64,000 bases of DNA from Caldivirga sp. (GTDB lineage: Archaea > Thermoproteota > Thermoprotei > Thermoproteales > Thermocladiaceae). Positions within the stretch are counted from its first letter, which is position 1, and each line of letters begins with the position of its first letter. Below the pieces are notes generated by a model. The model ran no database searches. It was given only the letters and a program-made list of their open reading frames with translations, and had not been told where the DNA came from. The position numbers were made by a program, and so were the translations under genes. The stretch covers positions 62,001-126,000 of the forward strand of contig NZ_JAGDXD010000043.1 of assembly GCF_023256255.1 (NCBI RefSeq), given 5' to 3'. This document shows, in pieces, positions 1-7,974 of the stretch.

Positions 1-95
1 TTAAATTTTAGAGAATTAAGATTCCCCCAAAGGATTCAATGACTTAATACTCCAGTGAAGGATTAACACCTAATAGTGAATGGTTCTGGAAATTG

Positions 96-977
96 TTAAA
101 CTAGGTCACTTATCTTCGCGTCTGAAACAGGGAACTTAATGTTCTTCCTTCTATTAACAATACCTGGATTAGCTAATTCCAGGAAGCCTAATCTTTCGAG
201 GACTTTAAGTGCCCTCTGAACTAGATCAGGATTAATGCCTCTTGCAGTATCCTCAATTAGCCTAATTAACCCAACGCTCCAGTACCTGTTTAAGTACTGT
301 CCAATTGATGAAACTAACCTAGTGGCTTCTTCAACACTTATCTTTAGTTCCGACGCAACTAACTGAGATAATTGTGATAGGGTTAATTGAGATGGATCAA
401 TAGTCTCATTACCAGTACTTTGGGCTTGCTCCTGAATCATAGGCTGATTAACAGCAACATTAGTAGGCGTGGTTTGTTCAAGCTGCTTAACGGATGCAGA
501 CTCGCCTTGCTTCTCCTGACCCTCAACAGTTGCTTCAGCGCCCTGGGTCTGTTCATTAATAGGTTCCTTAGTCTCATTGATTGCTGCTTGCCTTAACTCC
601 TGCCCTCTTTCAGCGGCTTCCTCATTATTTAGAATATCCAGGAGGGTCTTCTGTCCCCTAATGCGTTTACGTTGGCTAACCTTAACATTCTCCTTCCTTC
701 TAGACTTATCCTGCAGAATAATCTCACTGGGTAACTTAAGGTTAAGCACCTTACCCAGTAGCTCTACGTTACTATTAATCAAGGGTTCAGGAGGACCTAG
801 TACTAAGTCCTTTTGTCTTTCCTGAATAAGCTTACTTAAGGATAAGTAAAGGGTGAGTAAACCTACATTGTTCTCTAGGGCCCACTGCCTTAATTCACTT
901 AACTTAACTGCACGCTTCCTCTGAATGTATGCTAGTATTGTTCTTTTAACGTTATCTAGGTCCTCCATTTCTAACAC
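96..977 (-). CDS. Winged-helix-like protein with Q/E-rich linker, unknown function
   Basis: 293 aa that I do not recognise as a named family. Residues 1-70 look like a small helical, winged-helix-type domain. A basic patch follows at about 90-110, then a Gln/Glu/Thr-rich low-complexity linker at about 115-195. Residues 197-275 form a second helical domain resembling a winged helix, ending in a basic tail. The order suggests a DNA- or RNA-binding protein with two folded ends joined by a disordered linker; this is inference. It is divergent from the membrane winged-helix gene starting at 1054. A TATA-like box at 998-1007 lies about 26 nt before the first ATG (977), which supports that start; a second ATG lies three codons in. 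Confidence 0.7.
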   Translation of the reverse strand: MLEMEDLDNVKRTILAYIQRKRAVKLSELRQWALENNVGLLTLYLSLSKLIQERQKDLVLGPPEPLINSNVELLGKVLNLKLPSEIILQDKSRRKENVKVSQRKRIRGQKTLLDILNNEEAAERGQELRQAAINETKEPINEQTQGAEATVEGQEKQGESASVKQLEQTTPTNVAVNQPMIQEQAQSTGNETIDPSQLTLSQLSQLVASELKISVEEATRLVSSIGQYLNRYWSVGLIRLIEDTARGINPDLVQRALKVLERLGFLELANPGIVNRRKNIKFPVSDAKISDLV

Positions 978-997
978 TTCTGTTGACTGTAATGTAC

Positions 998-1007
998 TTA
1001 ATAAAAC
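998..1007 (-). promoter_or_regulatory. TATA-like box of the 96-977 gene
   Basis: On the minus strand the box reads AAGTTTTATT and is centred about 26 nt upstream of the ATG at 977, the expected distance for a leaderless archaeal transcript. Confidence 0.45.
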
Positions 1008-1024
1008 TTACTTAAACGGTAATT

Positions 1025-1032
1025 GTTTAAAG
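1025..1032 (+). promoter_or_regulatory. TATA-like box of the membrane winged-helix gene
   Basis: GTTTAAAG is centred about 26 nt before the GTG at 1054. This is the reason for preferring that start over the longer frame that opens at 925 inside the divergent neighbour. Confidence 0.4.
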
Positions 1033-1053
1033 TTAGCTCAAGCCCAGTTATGT

Positions 1054-1857
1054 GTGGCTGAGGATTTAGCTAGCTTAGTGTCAACGCCTAGGAGGATTTC
1101 ACTGCTTGCCTTACTTGAGGATGGGCCTAAGAGTGTTCAGGAGATTACTAGGCTTGTTCCCCACATGCCATTATCTATAATAGTTTATGATCTTGAGCAG
1201 ATGAGGGCTAGGGGTATTGTTGTTAAGAGGAATGGAAAGTACTTCATAACGGATAAGGGTTCTGAATTACTTAGGAATATTCCAAGTGAGTTTAATGACA
1301 TGCTGCGTGGCTTATCAACATTCTATAAGATGCTTAACGTAATCTCCCTGAGATCAGCCTGGGTTTACCTATACTACATTAACCCATTAATACTACTAGC
1401 AATATCAACACCACTGGTTCTACTAGGTGTATTAATGTCATGGATTGCTAACGTTAAGTTAGTTCTCCTATTTCCTTACGCTGGCTCAGCATTACCATGG
1501 TATGTTAGTGTAATTTCCTTAGCAATATACATAATGGTGGATTACATTGTTTCATATAGGTTAAAACCCATGATTACCCACCTTAGGGAATTAGCCAACG
1601 TAATGGTTTCCCTAGTCCCAATATCAGTGTCAGTAAGCCTAATGAGTCTACTCTACTACTTCACTACCCATGTAACGGAGCAGGTCCTAGTACCATTCTA
1701 CATTATAAGTTATTTAGCGCCAATAATGTCATTAACCATACTAGCCACATTAACGGCACTAGATACTGGCGTTCCATTCGAGCACACTGCTATAACATAC
1801 TTAGCAATATTATACATACCCTCAAGTATAGTGTACCTAACTGTAGCCAGCCTATAG
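1054..1857 (+). CDS. Membrane-anchored winged-helix protein
   Basis: About 267 aa from the GTG at 1054. Residues 1-80 form a winged-helix domain (segments RRISLLALLEDGPKSVQEI and GIVVKRNGKYFITDKG, with the typical wing followed by DKG). The rest holds about five hydrophobic segments, so the protein is a membrane-bound DNA-binding regulator by architecture. The open frame extends upstream to 925, but that part overlaps the divergent gene and lies before the TATA box, so I take the GTG. It may sense a membrane signal and control itself, the divergent gene or the MFS gene downstream; the target is inference. No enzymatic motif is visible. Confidence 0.7.
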   Translation: MAEDLASLVSTPRRISLLALLEDGPKSVQEITRLVPHMPLSIIVYDLEQMRARGIVVKRNGKYFITDKGSELLRNIPSEFNDMLRGLSTFYKMLNVISLRSAWVYLYYINPLILLAISTPLVLLGVLMSWIANVKLVLLFPYAGSALPWYVSVISLAIYIMVDYIVSYRLKPMITHLRELANVMVSLVPISVSVSLMSLLYYFTTHVTEQVLVPFYIISYLAPIMSLTILATLTALDTGVPFEHTAITYLAILYIPSSIVYLTVASL

Positions 1858-1897
1858 TGACCATAGCTTGATCAATGCCTTATACTTACTGAGTAAG

Positions 1898-1906
1898 TTT
1901 TTTAAA
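1898..1906 (+). promoter_or_regulatory. TATA box of the MFS gene
   Basis: The T-rich box TTTTTTAAA ends just before the inverted repeat at 1909-1925 and is centred about 30 nt before the ATG at 1932. Confidence 0.45.
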
Positions 1907-1908
1907 GT

Positions 1909-1925
1909 ATTCGGGACGCCCGAAT
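1909..1925. promoter_or_regulatory. Palindromic operator between TATA box and MFS start
   Basis: ATTCGGG-ACG-CCCGAAT is a perfect 7-bp inverted repeat with a 3-nt centre. It sits between the TATA box and the ATG at 1932, where a bound dimeric repressor would block the polymerase or transcription start. Its GC content stands out from the AT-rich surroundings. Confidence 0.55.
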
Positions 1926-1931
1926 AAATTC

Positions 1932-3173
1932 ATGAGCACTAGTAGATCAATAAGTAGAGGTGGTACAATACTTGGCTTAACTGCGTTAGGTCACTTTATA
2001 AACGATGGAAACATGTGGCTAATACCAGGTATAGTACTCCCGATACTTAGTGAAATGGGTATTAACTACGCGATAATAGGTCTACTAGCCTCACTTTACG
2101 CCCTTGTCTCCGCCTTAGCTAGCCCACTAGTTCCCTTAACAATTAAGTGGAGTGGGGGACATATGAGGGCTATGTCAATTGGTATGGTACTATGGGGATT
2201 AGCGATAGGCATAGTGGCATTGGGGTTCCTAACTCATACACTATACTTAACTTACACCGGCATTATATTATCTGGCGTAGCTGCAGCTTACTACCACCCA
2301 GTGGGTAGTGCAGTGTTGTCGCATGAGTATGGTGGTAACGCTGGACTAGCATTAGGGATTAACGGTGCGTTCGGTAGCCTAGGTAGATCATTGTACCCAC
2401 TATTAGCGTCAATAGCAGTCTTCAGTGTTGGAGCCATAGTAGGCTTTAACCTATGGATATTCTCACTAGTAGCAATTCTACTTGGTGTAGCAGTTCTCTT
2501 ATATAGTGTCAATTACTTCGATGTTGACCCACCCACCAGGGATAGGGGATCCATGGCCTATGCAAGGAGTCTTGGAGTTTCAATAGGCCTCATAGTACTC
2601 TTAACCGTAATCACAATGCTTAGGAACATGGTTGGGCAAGGGGTTCAGACATTCATAGGTATTTACCTTAATAAGAACCTTCACATAAGTCTAGGCGTTA
2701 ATTATGGGGTAACCCTTGCAATAGTGTTGTCATCGGCGATAATTGGTCAACCACTCCTAGGTTGGTTAAGCGATAGGATTGGTAGGAGATTAATGGCTTC
2801 ACTGTCAACATTCGCCTTCGCAATCTTCTTTATACTATTCATATACACAGGTAACCTAATAATGGCGTTCTTCTCATTCATGTTCCTCCTAAGCAACTTT
2901 CCACTAATAATGGCAGTTGTAGGTGACTTATTCCCAAGAGAACTAGTTGGCTGGGCAACAAGCATAGTCTGGAATGTAGCGGTGACGGGAGGAAACGTGG
3001 CTGGTTCATTACTAACTGGGCTCCTTGCCCAATACTACTCCGCAACATATGGTCAATCCCTCGGCCTTGAACATGCTATGCTAGTTGTGTCGGCATTAGC
3101 CTTCGTATCAGGCGTATTATGGGTCTTTATACCAAGACCACCTAAAAGAAGTAAGATACCCCTCTTCTCCTAA
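1932..3173 (+). CDS. Major facilitator superfamily transporter, Fsr-like
   Basis: 413 aa with about twelve membrane segments. The N-terminal GHFINDGNMWLIPGIVLPIL and the later YYHPVGSAVLSHEYGG are typical of the fosmidomycin-resistance-like branch of the major facilitator superfamily, with FGSLGRSLYP in helix 5 and a GWLSDRIGRR loop after helix 8. The substrate cannot be read from the sequence; drug export or organic-acid transport are both possible. The gene has its own promoter with a perfect palindrome between the TATA box and the start codon, so it is probably controlled by a repressor. The winged-helix membrane protein immediately upstream on the same strand is a candidate regulator. Confidence 0.85.
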   Translation: MSTSRSISRGGTILGLTALGHFINDGNMWLIPGIVLPILSEMGINYAIIGLLASLYALVSALASPLVPLTIKWSGGHMRAMSIGMVLWGLAIGIVALGFLTHTLYLTYTGIILSGVAAAYYHPVGSAVLSHEYGGNAGLALGINGAFGSLGRSLYPLLASIAVFSVGAIVGFNLWIFSLVAILLGVAVLLYSVNYFDVDPPTRDRGSMAYARSLGVSIGLIVLLTVITMLRNMVGQGVQTFIGIYLNKNLHISLGVNYGVTLAIVLSSAIIGQPLLGWLSDRIGRRLMASLSTFAFAIFFILFIYTGNLIMAFFSFMFLLSNFPLIMAVVGDLFPRELVGWATSIVWNVAVTGGNVAGSLLTGLLAQYYSATYGQSLGLEHAMLVVSALAFVSGVLWVFIPRPPKRSKIPLFS

Positions 3174-3215
3174 ACCCATAATGATAGGATGCTTCATAAG
3201 GGCTGAAAGGTGTTT

Positions 3216-3860
3216 TTAACTCCAAATTACCTTAAGCGCATTAAGTAGTACACATAGGTTATCTATAATTATAGCTTTCTCAAACTGAGTTAAGTGCCTA
3301 ATCATTAGCGGATTCAATATTATCACAATGATCCTTAAGCCAGCCTTTAAATAAGCCTCGTAATCGTGTATAGTATCCCCTACCCCCATGGTGCTCTCTG
3401 GCTCACTATTCATTAGGCTAAGCGCCTTATTAATGGGTTCCGGGTCCGGCTTACCCTTACTAACATCGTCACCAGTTATGATGTAGTCAAGTAGATTAAT
3501 CATGTTTACCGTTTCAAGAACTGTGTATGCGGAAACTCTATTTGATGAAGTTACGACACTCAGTTTAACTCCAATCCCTCTTAGAGTCTTCAATAATTCA
3601 ATAGCGCAGGGCTTGGGTTTTGCAAGACCTACGAGTCTCTTGAAGTAGCTATTCTTCCTCTCCAAGAGTCTCTGCGCAAGCTCTAAATTACCTCCAGCTA
3701 GTTCTAAGGCTATTTCAGGGGCTCTCTTACCCAGTAGTTGATTAATATTAATACTAGCCACTACACCTAGGTCCCTTAATGCCATTTTCCACGCTTCACC
3801 GTGTATTATAGCTGTATCCGCAAGTGTACCATCTAAGTCAAGTACTACTCCCTTCAGCAT
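3216..3860 (-). CDS. HAD-superfamily phosphatase
   Basis: 214 aa haloacid-dehalogenase hydrolase with a helical cap (subfamily I). Motif I is DLDGT (nucleophile and general acid Asp8 and Asp10), motif II the Ser of VTSSN, motif III the Lys of KGKPDPEP, motif IV GVGDTIHDYEA. It resembles phosphoglycolate phosphatases and beta-phosphoglucomutases; the substrate is open. An ATG 15 nt upstream (3875) is in frame, but a strong GGAGGT Shine-Dalgarno at 3865-3870 precedes the ATG at 3860, so I take that start. It overlaps the upstream gene by 23 nt and is probably translated from the same mRNA. Confidence 0.85.
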   Translation of the reverse strand: MLKGVVLDLDGTLADTAIIHGEAWKMALRDLGVVASININQLLGKRAPEIALELAGGNLELAQRLLERKNSYFKRLVGLAKPKPCAIELLKTLRGIGVKLSVVTSSNRVSAYTVLETVNMINLLDYIITGDDVSKGKPDPEPINKALSLMNSEPESTMGVGDTIHDYEAYLKAGLRIIVIILNPLMIRHLTQFEKAIIIDNLCVLLNALKVIWS

Positions 3861-4269
3861 GAGTACCTCCTTCAATGCATTTAGCTGTGTTCTTAAGCAT
3901 TATTAGCATAATGCCTAGTGCCCTACTGTATTCAGGTTTAGATAATTCTTTAACTAAGTCATCAATGGTTACTTCAGGTGGATTAAGTAAATCAGCGTTA
4001 TTCATGCTTGCGTTGAGGCAATTTAGCGAGTATGTTAACGTTATGAGTAGTGATGGGTTTATTAGGCTCAGCATGTTGAGTATCTTGGTTAACTTGTCTA
4101 TTAAATCAATTACCTTAGGCTCGGTTAGCAGCTTCATTAGTGATGATAATGTTGACGATAAGTCAACATCAGCCAACACTGATAAACCAGCCCTATCCAG
4201 TTTATCCTCAATTCTCCTCATAGTTTCCAGTAGCTCCTTCAATTCCTCACATTGGCAATTACTACCCAT
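3838..4269 (-). CDS. DUF1641-like helical protein
   Basis: 143 aa, all-helical and Leu-rich, starting with a short Cys-containing segment (CQCEELKELLETM) followed by a predicted coiled coil. The pattern of long helices around VIDLIDKLTKILNML and EYSRALGIMLIMLKN resembles DUF1641 proteins of archaea and bacteria, whose function is not settled. It is the first gene of a two-gene operon with the HAD phosphatase, whose start lies inside it. The call to DUF1641 is from memory of the family pattern and is moderately sure. Confidence 0.6.
   Translation of the reverse strand: MGSNCQCEELKELLETMRRIEDKLDRAGLSVLADVDLSSTLSSLMKLLTEPKVIDLIDKLTKILNMLSLINPSLLITLTYSLNCLNASMNNADLLNPPEVTIDDLVKELSKPEYSRALGIMLIMLKNTAKCIEGGTHAEGSST
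3865..3870 (-). promoter_or_regulatory. Shine-Dalgarno deciding the HAD start
   Basis: GGAGGT on the minus strand, 4 nt before the ATG at 3860 and inside the upstream coding region. It selects this ATG over the one at 3875. Confidence 0.6.
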
Positions 4270-4351
4270 ACTTAATATTCGGTGGCTTTAAATATAAAGA
4301 TTCCTAAAACAGTGGAGGTAGTTTTTAATACGTCTAGGGGACTATTAAACC

Positions 4352-4891
4352 ATGATTAAGCTTATTGTAATTGGTGACACGCACGTAGTCAATGGTTCAT
4401 TACCTGAGAATTGCCTAGTGAGGTTGATTAAGAGTGAACGCTTCGATTTCATAATTCACGTGGGTGATTTATCTAATGAACAGGTTTTAAGCGATTTAAA
4501 GAAGCTAGGCAATTTAATTGCAGTTGCTGGTGAAACTGACACTGTATTATTACCTGATAAGGAATTACTTGACCTTGAGGGTTTAAGGGTCCTCATTATT
4601 CATGGGCATCAGAAGGAGGCTAGGATGCATTTGAGGAGGATTGCCCATTACTTTAACGCTAGATTAGTGTTAACTGGGCACACTCACAAGCCTAGCATTC
4701 AGGATTTAGGTGAATCAATAGTGGTTAATCCGGGTTCACTCATGGGTTCTAATGGTGAGGACGGAACCATGGCCATTATTAATTTAGATTCAGGCATAAT
4801 AAGGGTGAGGGTTCAGGGATGCGGATGGTTTAATGATTATGAGTACGGTAGGTTAATAACGAGGGCTGATGAATTCACTAGCCTTGGTTAA
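4352..4891 (+). CDS. YfcE/MJ0936-type metallophosphoesterase
   Basis: 179 aa calcineurin-like phosphodiesterase of the small YfcE class. Motifs run in order: GDTH (residues 8-11), GDLS (38-41), HGHQ (84-87), GHTH (108-111). These supply the two-metal site. The fourth block, normally GNCD, reads GETD at 60-63, so the Asn that bridges to a metal and binds phosphate is replaced by Glu; this is unusual and may alter activity. The family cleaves small phosphodiesters in the cytoplasm. A GTTTTTAATA box at 4321-4330 lies about 26 nt before the ATG, so it is probably leaderless. Confidence 0.88.
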   Translation: MIKLIVIGDTHVVNGSLPENCLVRLIKSERFDFIIHVGDLSNEQVLSDLKKLGNLIAVAGETDTVLLPDKELLDLEGLRVLIIHGHQKEARMHLRRIAHYFNARLVLTGHTHKPSIQDLGESIVVNPGSLMGSNGEDGTMAIINLDSGIIRVRVQGCGWFNDYEYGRLITRADEFTSLG

Positions 4892-4902
4892 TCCAAGTAA
4901 TA

Positions 4903-5091
4903 CTAATGATACTGGGTCAGTATCCTTCTTATGAGTTCACTGGCCTCTCTACCATTCCTAGCCTTAGCAATTATGGTGCCTTCACTTATCCTAAACCTAC
5001 TGCCACAGTAGGGACACATGTGGCTTACTGAACCAAGTCTCACTGCTGAAGGCATACTGCACTTAGGGCACCTGACCACCAGGTACTCCAT
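4903..5091 (-). CDS. Zinc-ribbon protein, DUF1922-like
   Basis: 62 aa with one CxxC pair at Cys8/Cys11 and a second at Cys26/Cys29, forming a single zinc ribbon. The C-terminal half continues RISEGTIIAKARNGREASEL and a short helix. This layout matches the DUF1922 family of tiny archaeal zinc-ribbon proteins of unknown role. It converges with the phosphoesterase gene, whose stop is only 11 nt away. Confidence 0.75.
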   Translation of the reverse strand: MEYLVVRCPKCSMPSAVRLGSVSHMCPYCGSRFRISEGTIIAKARNGREASELIRRILTQYH

Positions 5092-5145
5092 AATGTTGAG
5101 TTAAAGGAAATATAATAATAAACCTTTCCGTGGATACTTTAATAA

Positions 5146-5688
5146 ATGGGTACTAGCTCCTTTACTGAAATGAGTAAAGTCAGTAAACTTAGTGGTCTCC
5201 CAGGTTTTAGAAGGATAAACCTTGGTGACGTAATCCTACTCATATTGAGTGAAGCAAAAATGGAGGCCCTAAGATTATTCATAATTATGTACCTCCTCAG
5301 AAACCACCTAGGGGTAAGTTACGAGTACCCACCATGGTACTCTAGTGATGTTTGGGACTCTTTAAGAGCATTGATTAGTGATGGCTTAGTTGATAGGTAT
5401 AGTGGAGATAAGGGGATTACAATGATTACTATTACTGAAAGGGGCATCTCCAGGATTAATAGCCTGGTTAAGGAGTTAGGTGACTCAATGGTAATCATTG
5501 GGCCAGCATTAATAATGAGGGCAAGTGACCTACGGCTTAGGGTTAAGGAAATTACACGCACCTATGTTAATATGCCTCTTAGGGCATTAGCCTCAGTGGC
5601 TCTTTCTGATGCAGCCCATGAGAGGTATTATCTTGGGGATAGGTCTATTGCATCAAAGATGCTTTGGGAAGCATCAAGCATACTTTAA
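5146..5688 (+). CDS. Winged-helix protein, unknown function
   Basis: 180 aa. Residues 25-110 look like a winged helix: helix pair around DVILLILSEAKMEALRLFI, then DSLRALISDGLVDRYSGDKG and the wing ITITERGISRINSL. The C-terminal 60 residues are helical with no motif known to me. It is likely a transcription regulator. A TATA-like box TATAATAATAAAC at 5111-5123 is centred about 28 nt before the ATG, supporting a leaderless start. Confidence 0.7.
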   Translation: MGTSSFTEMSKVSKLSGLPGFRRINLGDVILLILSEAKMEALRLFIIMYLLRNHLGVSYEYPPWYSSDVWDSLRALISDGLVDRYSGDKGITMITITERGISRINSLVKELGDSMVIIGPALIMRASDLRLRVKEITRTYVNMPLRALASVALSDAAHERYYLGDRSIASKMLWEASSIL

Positions 5689-5777
5689 TATATTTGCCTT
5701 AATTTAACTTAACTTAACACTATATTTGGTCTCACGTAAATTAACCTAGATTCCTTCAAGGCTATTCAATACTAGGT

Positions 5778-6767
5778 CTAAATAGATTGCTCATCATTGC
5801 TTTCATTAATCTCCTTACTAGATTGCCTCTTAGTAACTGACCTAACGTAATTAGAGAATGTTGCCTCAGCAATGTCCACTGATAAGGCTATTATTAACTG
5901 CAGTTCATGCATTATTCCAGCCATCTCCTCACTGCATGGTTTCCTCACTAGGTTAAACATTCTGCTTAATAATTCCTCCCTACTCATTATTACCTTTAAT
6001 GCCTGCTCCTTAGACCCTGATTGGTATGAGTTTATTGCCCTAAGCGTATATGACCAAACATCCTTAATCCTATTGTTAAGCTCCTTTACGCAATCAGGCT
6101 CAATCTTCTGCATTCTCTTAAGCGTACTGGCTGTTCTATCTAGGGCATCGGCAACATGCTCCATATTCTTAACTATTATCGTATCATCTATTGACTCCTT
6201 AGGATCCCTGAAGGACAACTTCTTAATTGTCCTTAAGGCTAAGAAGTAAAGCTTATCAACCTGGTCATCCATTCCAACAGCCTCATCAAGTAGTGATGAG
6301 TCGCCGGATTCAAGGTATGTTGATATTTTATCAAACATAGCGTTAAGTATTGTTGAGGTGCTGTTTATAACCATCTTAAGATCTATGTTTGTTTCTGAAG
6401 TAGCTACCTTAACCATAATGCCTTCCTCACCTTCAAGTATGAGTGAGCCAGGTAACTTTGATTCAATAGTCTGGTAAGCCCGCCTAATGCTTTCCCTGGG
6501 GCCCTTAACCATTATATCATCGAAGCCTTCAATGTAGCCAGCTATTATTATCCTCATGGCTTCATCAGAACCCTCACCGGATGATAATACGGCTGTGTTG
6601 CTTGAACCATGTTCAGAAACAACAGGCTTTATTATTAACATGTCTTCCACAGCCTTAACCTCTATTAAGTCTCCAAGCCCAATATTTAGCGAATCAAGCC
6701 ACTGTTTAGGTAACGTTACCCCTATGCTCTTCTCCCCAATTCTAATAACCCTACGGTACATTGACAC
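5778..6767 (-). CDS. AbrB-PhoU fusion protein
   Basis: 329 aa. The first 50 residues are a SpoVT/AbrB swapped-hairpin DNA-binding domain (VIRIGEKSIGVTLPKQWLDSL then GDLIEV and MLIIKP). Residues 140-310 carry PhoU-type three-helix repeats with metal-binding-type acidic clusters. Archaeal proteins of this build are thought to be phosphate-signalling regulators that bind DNA directly. No pst transport genes are in the window, so the target is unknown. Neighbours are unrelated and divergent, so it is probably a single-gene transcript. Confidence 0.85.
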   Translation of the reverse strand: MSMYRRVIRIGEKSIGVTLPKQWLDSLNIGLGDLIEVKAVEDMLIIKPVVSEHGSSNTAVLSSGEGSDEAMRIIIAGYIEGFDDIMVKGPRESIRRAYQTIESKLPGSLILEGEEGIMVKVATSETNIDLKMVINSTSTILNAMFDKISTYLESGDSSLLDEAVGMDDQVDKLYFLALRTIKKLSFRDPKESIDDTIIVKNMEHVADALDRTASTLKRMQKIEPDCVKELNNRIKDVWSYTLRAINSYQSGSKEQALKVIMSREELLSRMFNLVRKPCSEEMAGIMHELQLIIALSVDIAEATFSNYVRSVTKRQSSKEINESNDEQSI

Positions 6768-6993
6768 GAGTACACTAAACTACCCACTAGTTAAAAAATC
6801 TTCACTCTAGAACACCCCTAAACACTCGTATTGATTCATATTAACTGCTCAGTAATATGCAATAAGATTAATGATTAGTTAAAAGCGGCAGCTGTTAAAT
6901 ACACCTAATAATACTTAGGTTTAAGCGTAACACATCATTAATGTCATTAACTTAAGACGAAAGCGTTAATTAGGTTAAGTAGCGTAGCCTAAT

Positions 6994-7851
6994 ATGCAGC
7001 CCTGGATCACCCTAGATAAGTTACTTAACGTTAACTATGATTACATTGAAAGGAGGATAGTTGACTTCATAAGAACTTACGTAAACAGTTCTGGGGCTAA
7101 GGGCGCTGTTATAGGGCTTAGTGGCGGTGTTGATTCAAGTGTTACAGCCTCATTATTAACTAAGGCCTTAGGCAAAGATAGGGTTCTTGCCTTAATAATG
7201 CCATTTAAGACAACGCCACCTGAGGATGTTAAGGACGCTGTTCAATTAGCCCAAATATTGGGCATAAGGTATTATATAGTGAACATTGACTCCATCAGGG
7301 CGTCATTCTCAAGCTCAATACCTGCATTTAGTGAAAACGAAGTAGTCGCCAATGGCAATATATTAGCTAGAATCAGGATGACTATACTGTACTACTACGC
7401 TAACATTAATGGTATGATAGTTGCAGGCACTGGAGATAAGAGTGAGCTACTAATAGGTTACTTTACTAAGTATGGTGATGGTGGTGTAGATATATTGCCA
7501 ATAGGGGATATTTACAAGAGCCAAGTAAGGATGCTTGGGAGGCACTTAGGCTTACCTGAATCAATAGTCACAAAGCCCTCAAGCCCACGCCTATGGGAAG
7601 GCCAGACCGCTGAGGGTGAATTAGGTGTTAGCTACGCAGATATTGATGTGATTCTCCACGCCTTAGTAGACTTAAGAATGAGCCCCCAGAAGGCGCAGGA
7701 GGCTACAGGGAAGCCGCTTAGCCTTATCGAGCAGGTATGGAGGAGAGTAATCACAACTGAGCATAAGCGTAGAACCCCCGTGGTGCCTAGGGTTGGGTTA
7801 AGGACTATTGGGCTTGATTGGCGTATGCCAATTCATTACAGCGGCTACTAG
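6994..7851 (+). CDS. nadE: NH3-dependent NAD synthetase
   Basis: 285 aa enzyme that amidates nicotinic acid adenine dinucleotide to NAD with ATP and ammonia. The PP-loop SGGVDSS is at residues 43-49, and the family blocks GTGDKSELLIGYFTKYGDGG and LPIGDIYKSQVR are intact. No glutaminase (nitrilase) domain is fused, so ammonia comes from solution or from a separate partner. Length is normal for the ammonia-dependent archaeal form. It stands alone between the divergent PhoU-like gene and the converging aminopropyltransferase. Confidence 0.95.
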   Translation: MQPWITLDKLLNVNYDYIERRIVDFIRTYVNSSGAKGAVIGLSGGVDSSVTASLLTKALGKDRVLALIMPFKTTPPEDVKDAVQLAQILGIRYYIVNIDSIRASFSSSIPAFSENEVVANGNILARIRMTILYYYANINGMIVAGTGDKSELLIGYFTKYGDGGVDILPIGDIYKSQVRMLGRHLGLPESIVTKPSSPRLWEGQTAEGELGVSYADIDVILHALVDLRMSPQKAQEATGKPLSLIEQVWRRVITTEHKRRTPVVPRVGLRTIGLDWRMPIHYSGY

Positions 7852-7974
7852 CGGTTAATTCACGTGTATCTCGTATCCACCTGCATTTGTGTTAATGCTG
7901 GCCCTTAATTCAGTTCAGCATTAATGTTTTAAATTAATTAATCGAGTATCTTCAACCAGTGAAGTTAATTTAAA

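Noticed and set aside
925-1053. Upstream extension of the membrane winged-helix gene
   Set aside because: It overlaps the divergent gene and its promoter region; the TATA box at 1025-1032 fits the GTG at 1054.
3875-4291. Plus-strand 138-aa frame
   Set aside because: Shadow of the DUF1641-like gene; Ser-rich composition as expected for an antisense frame.
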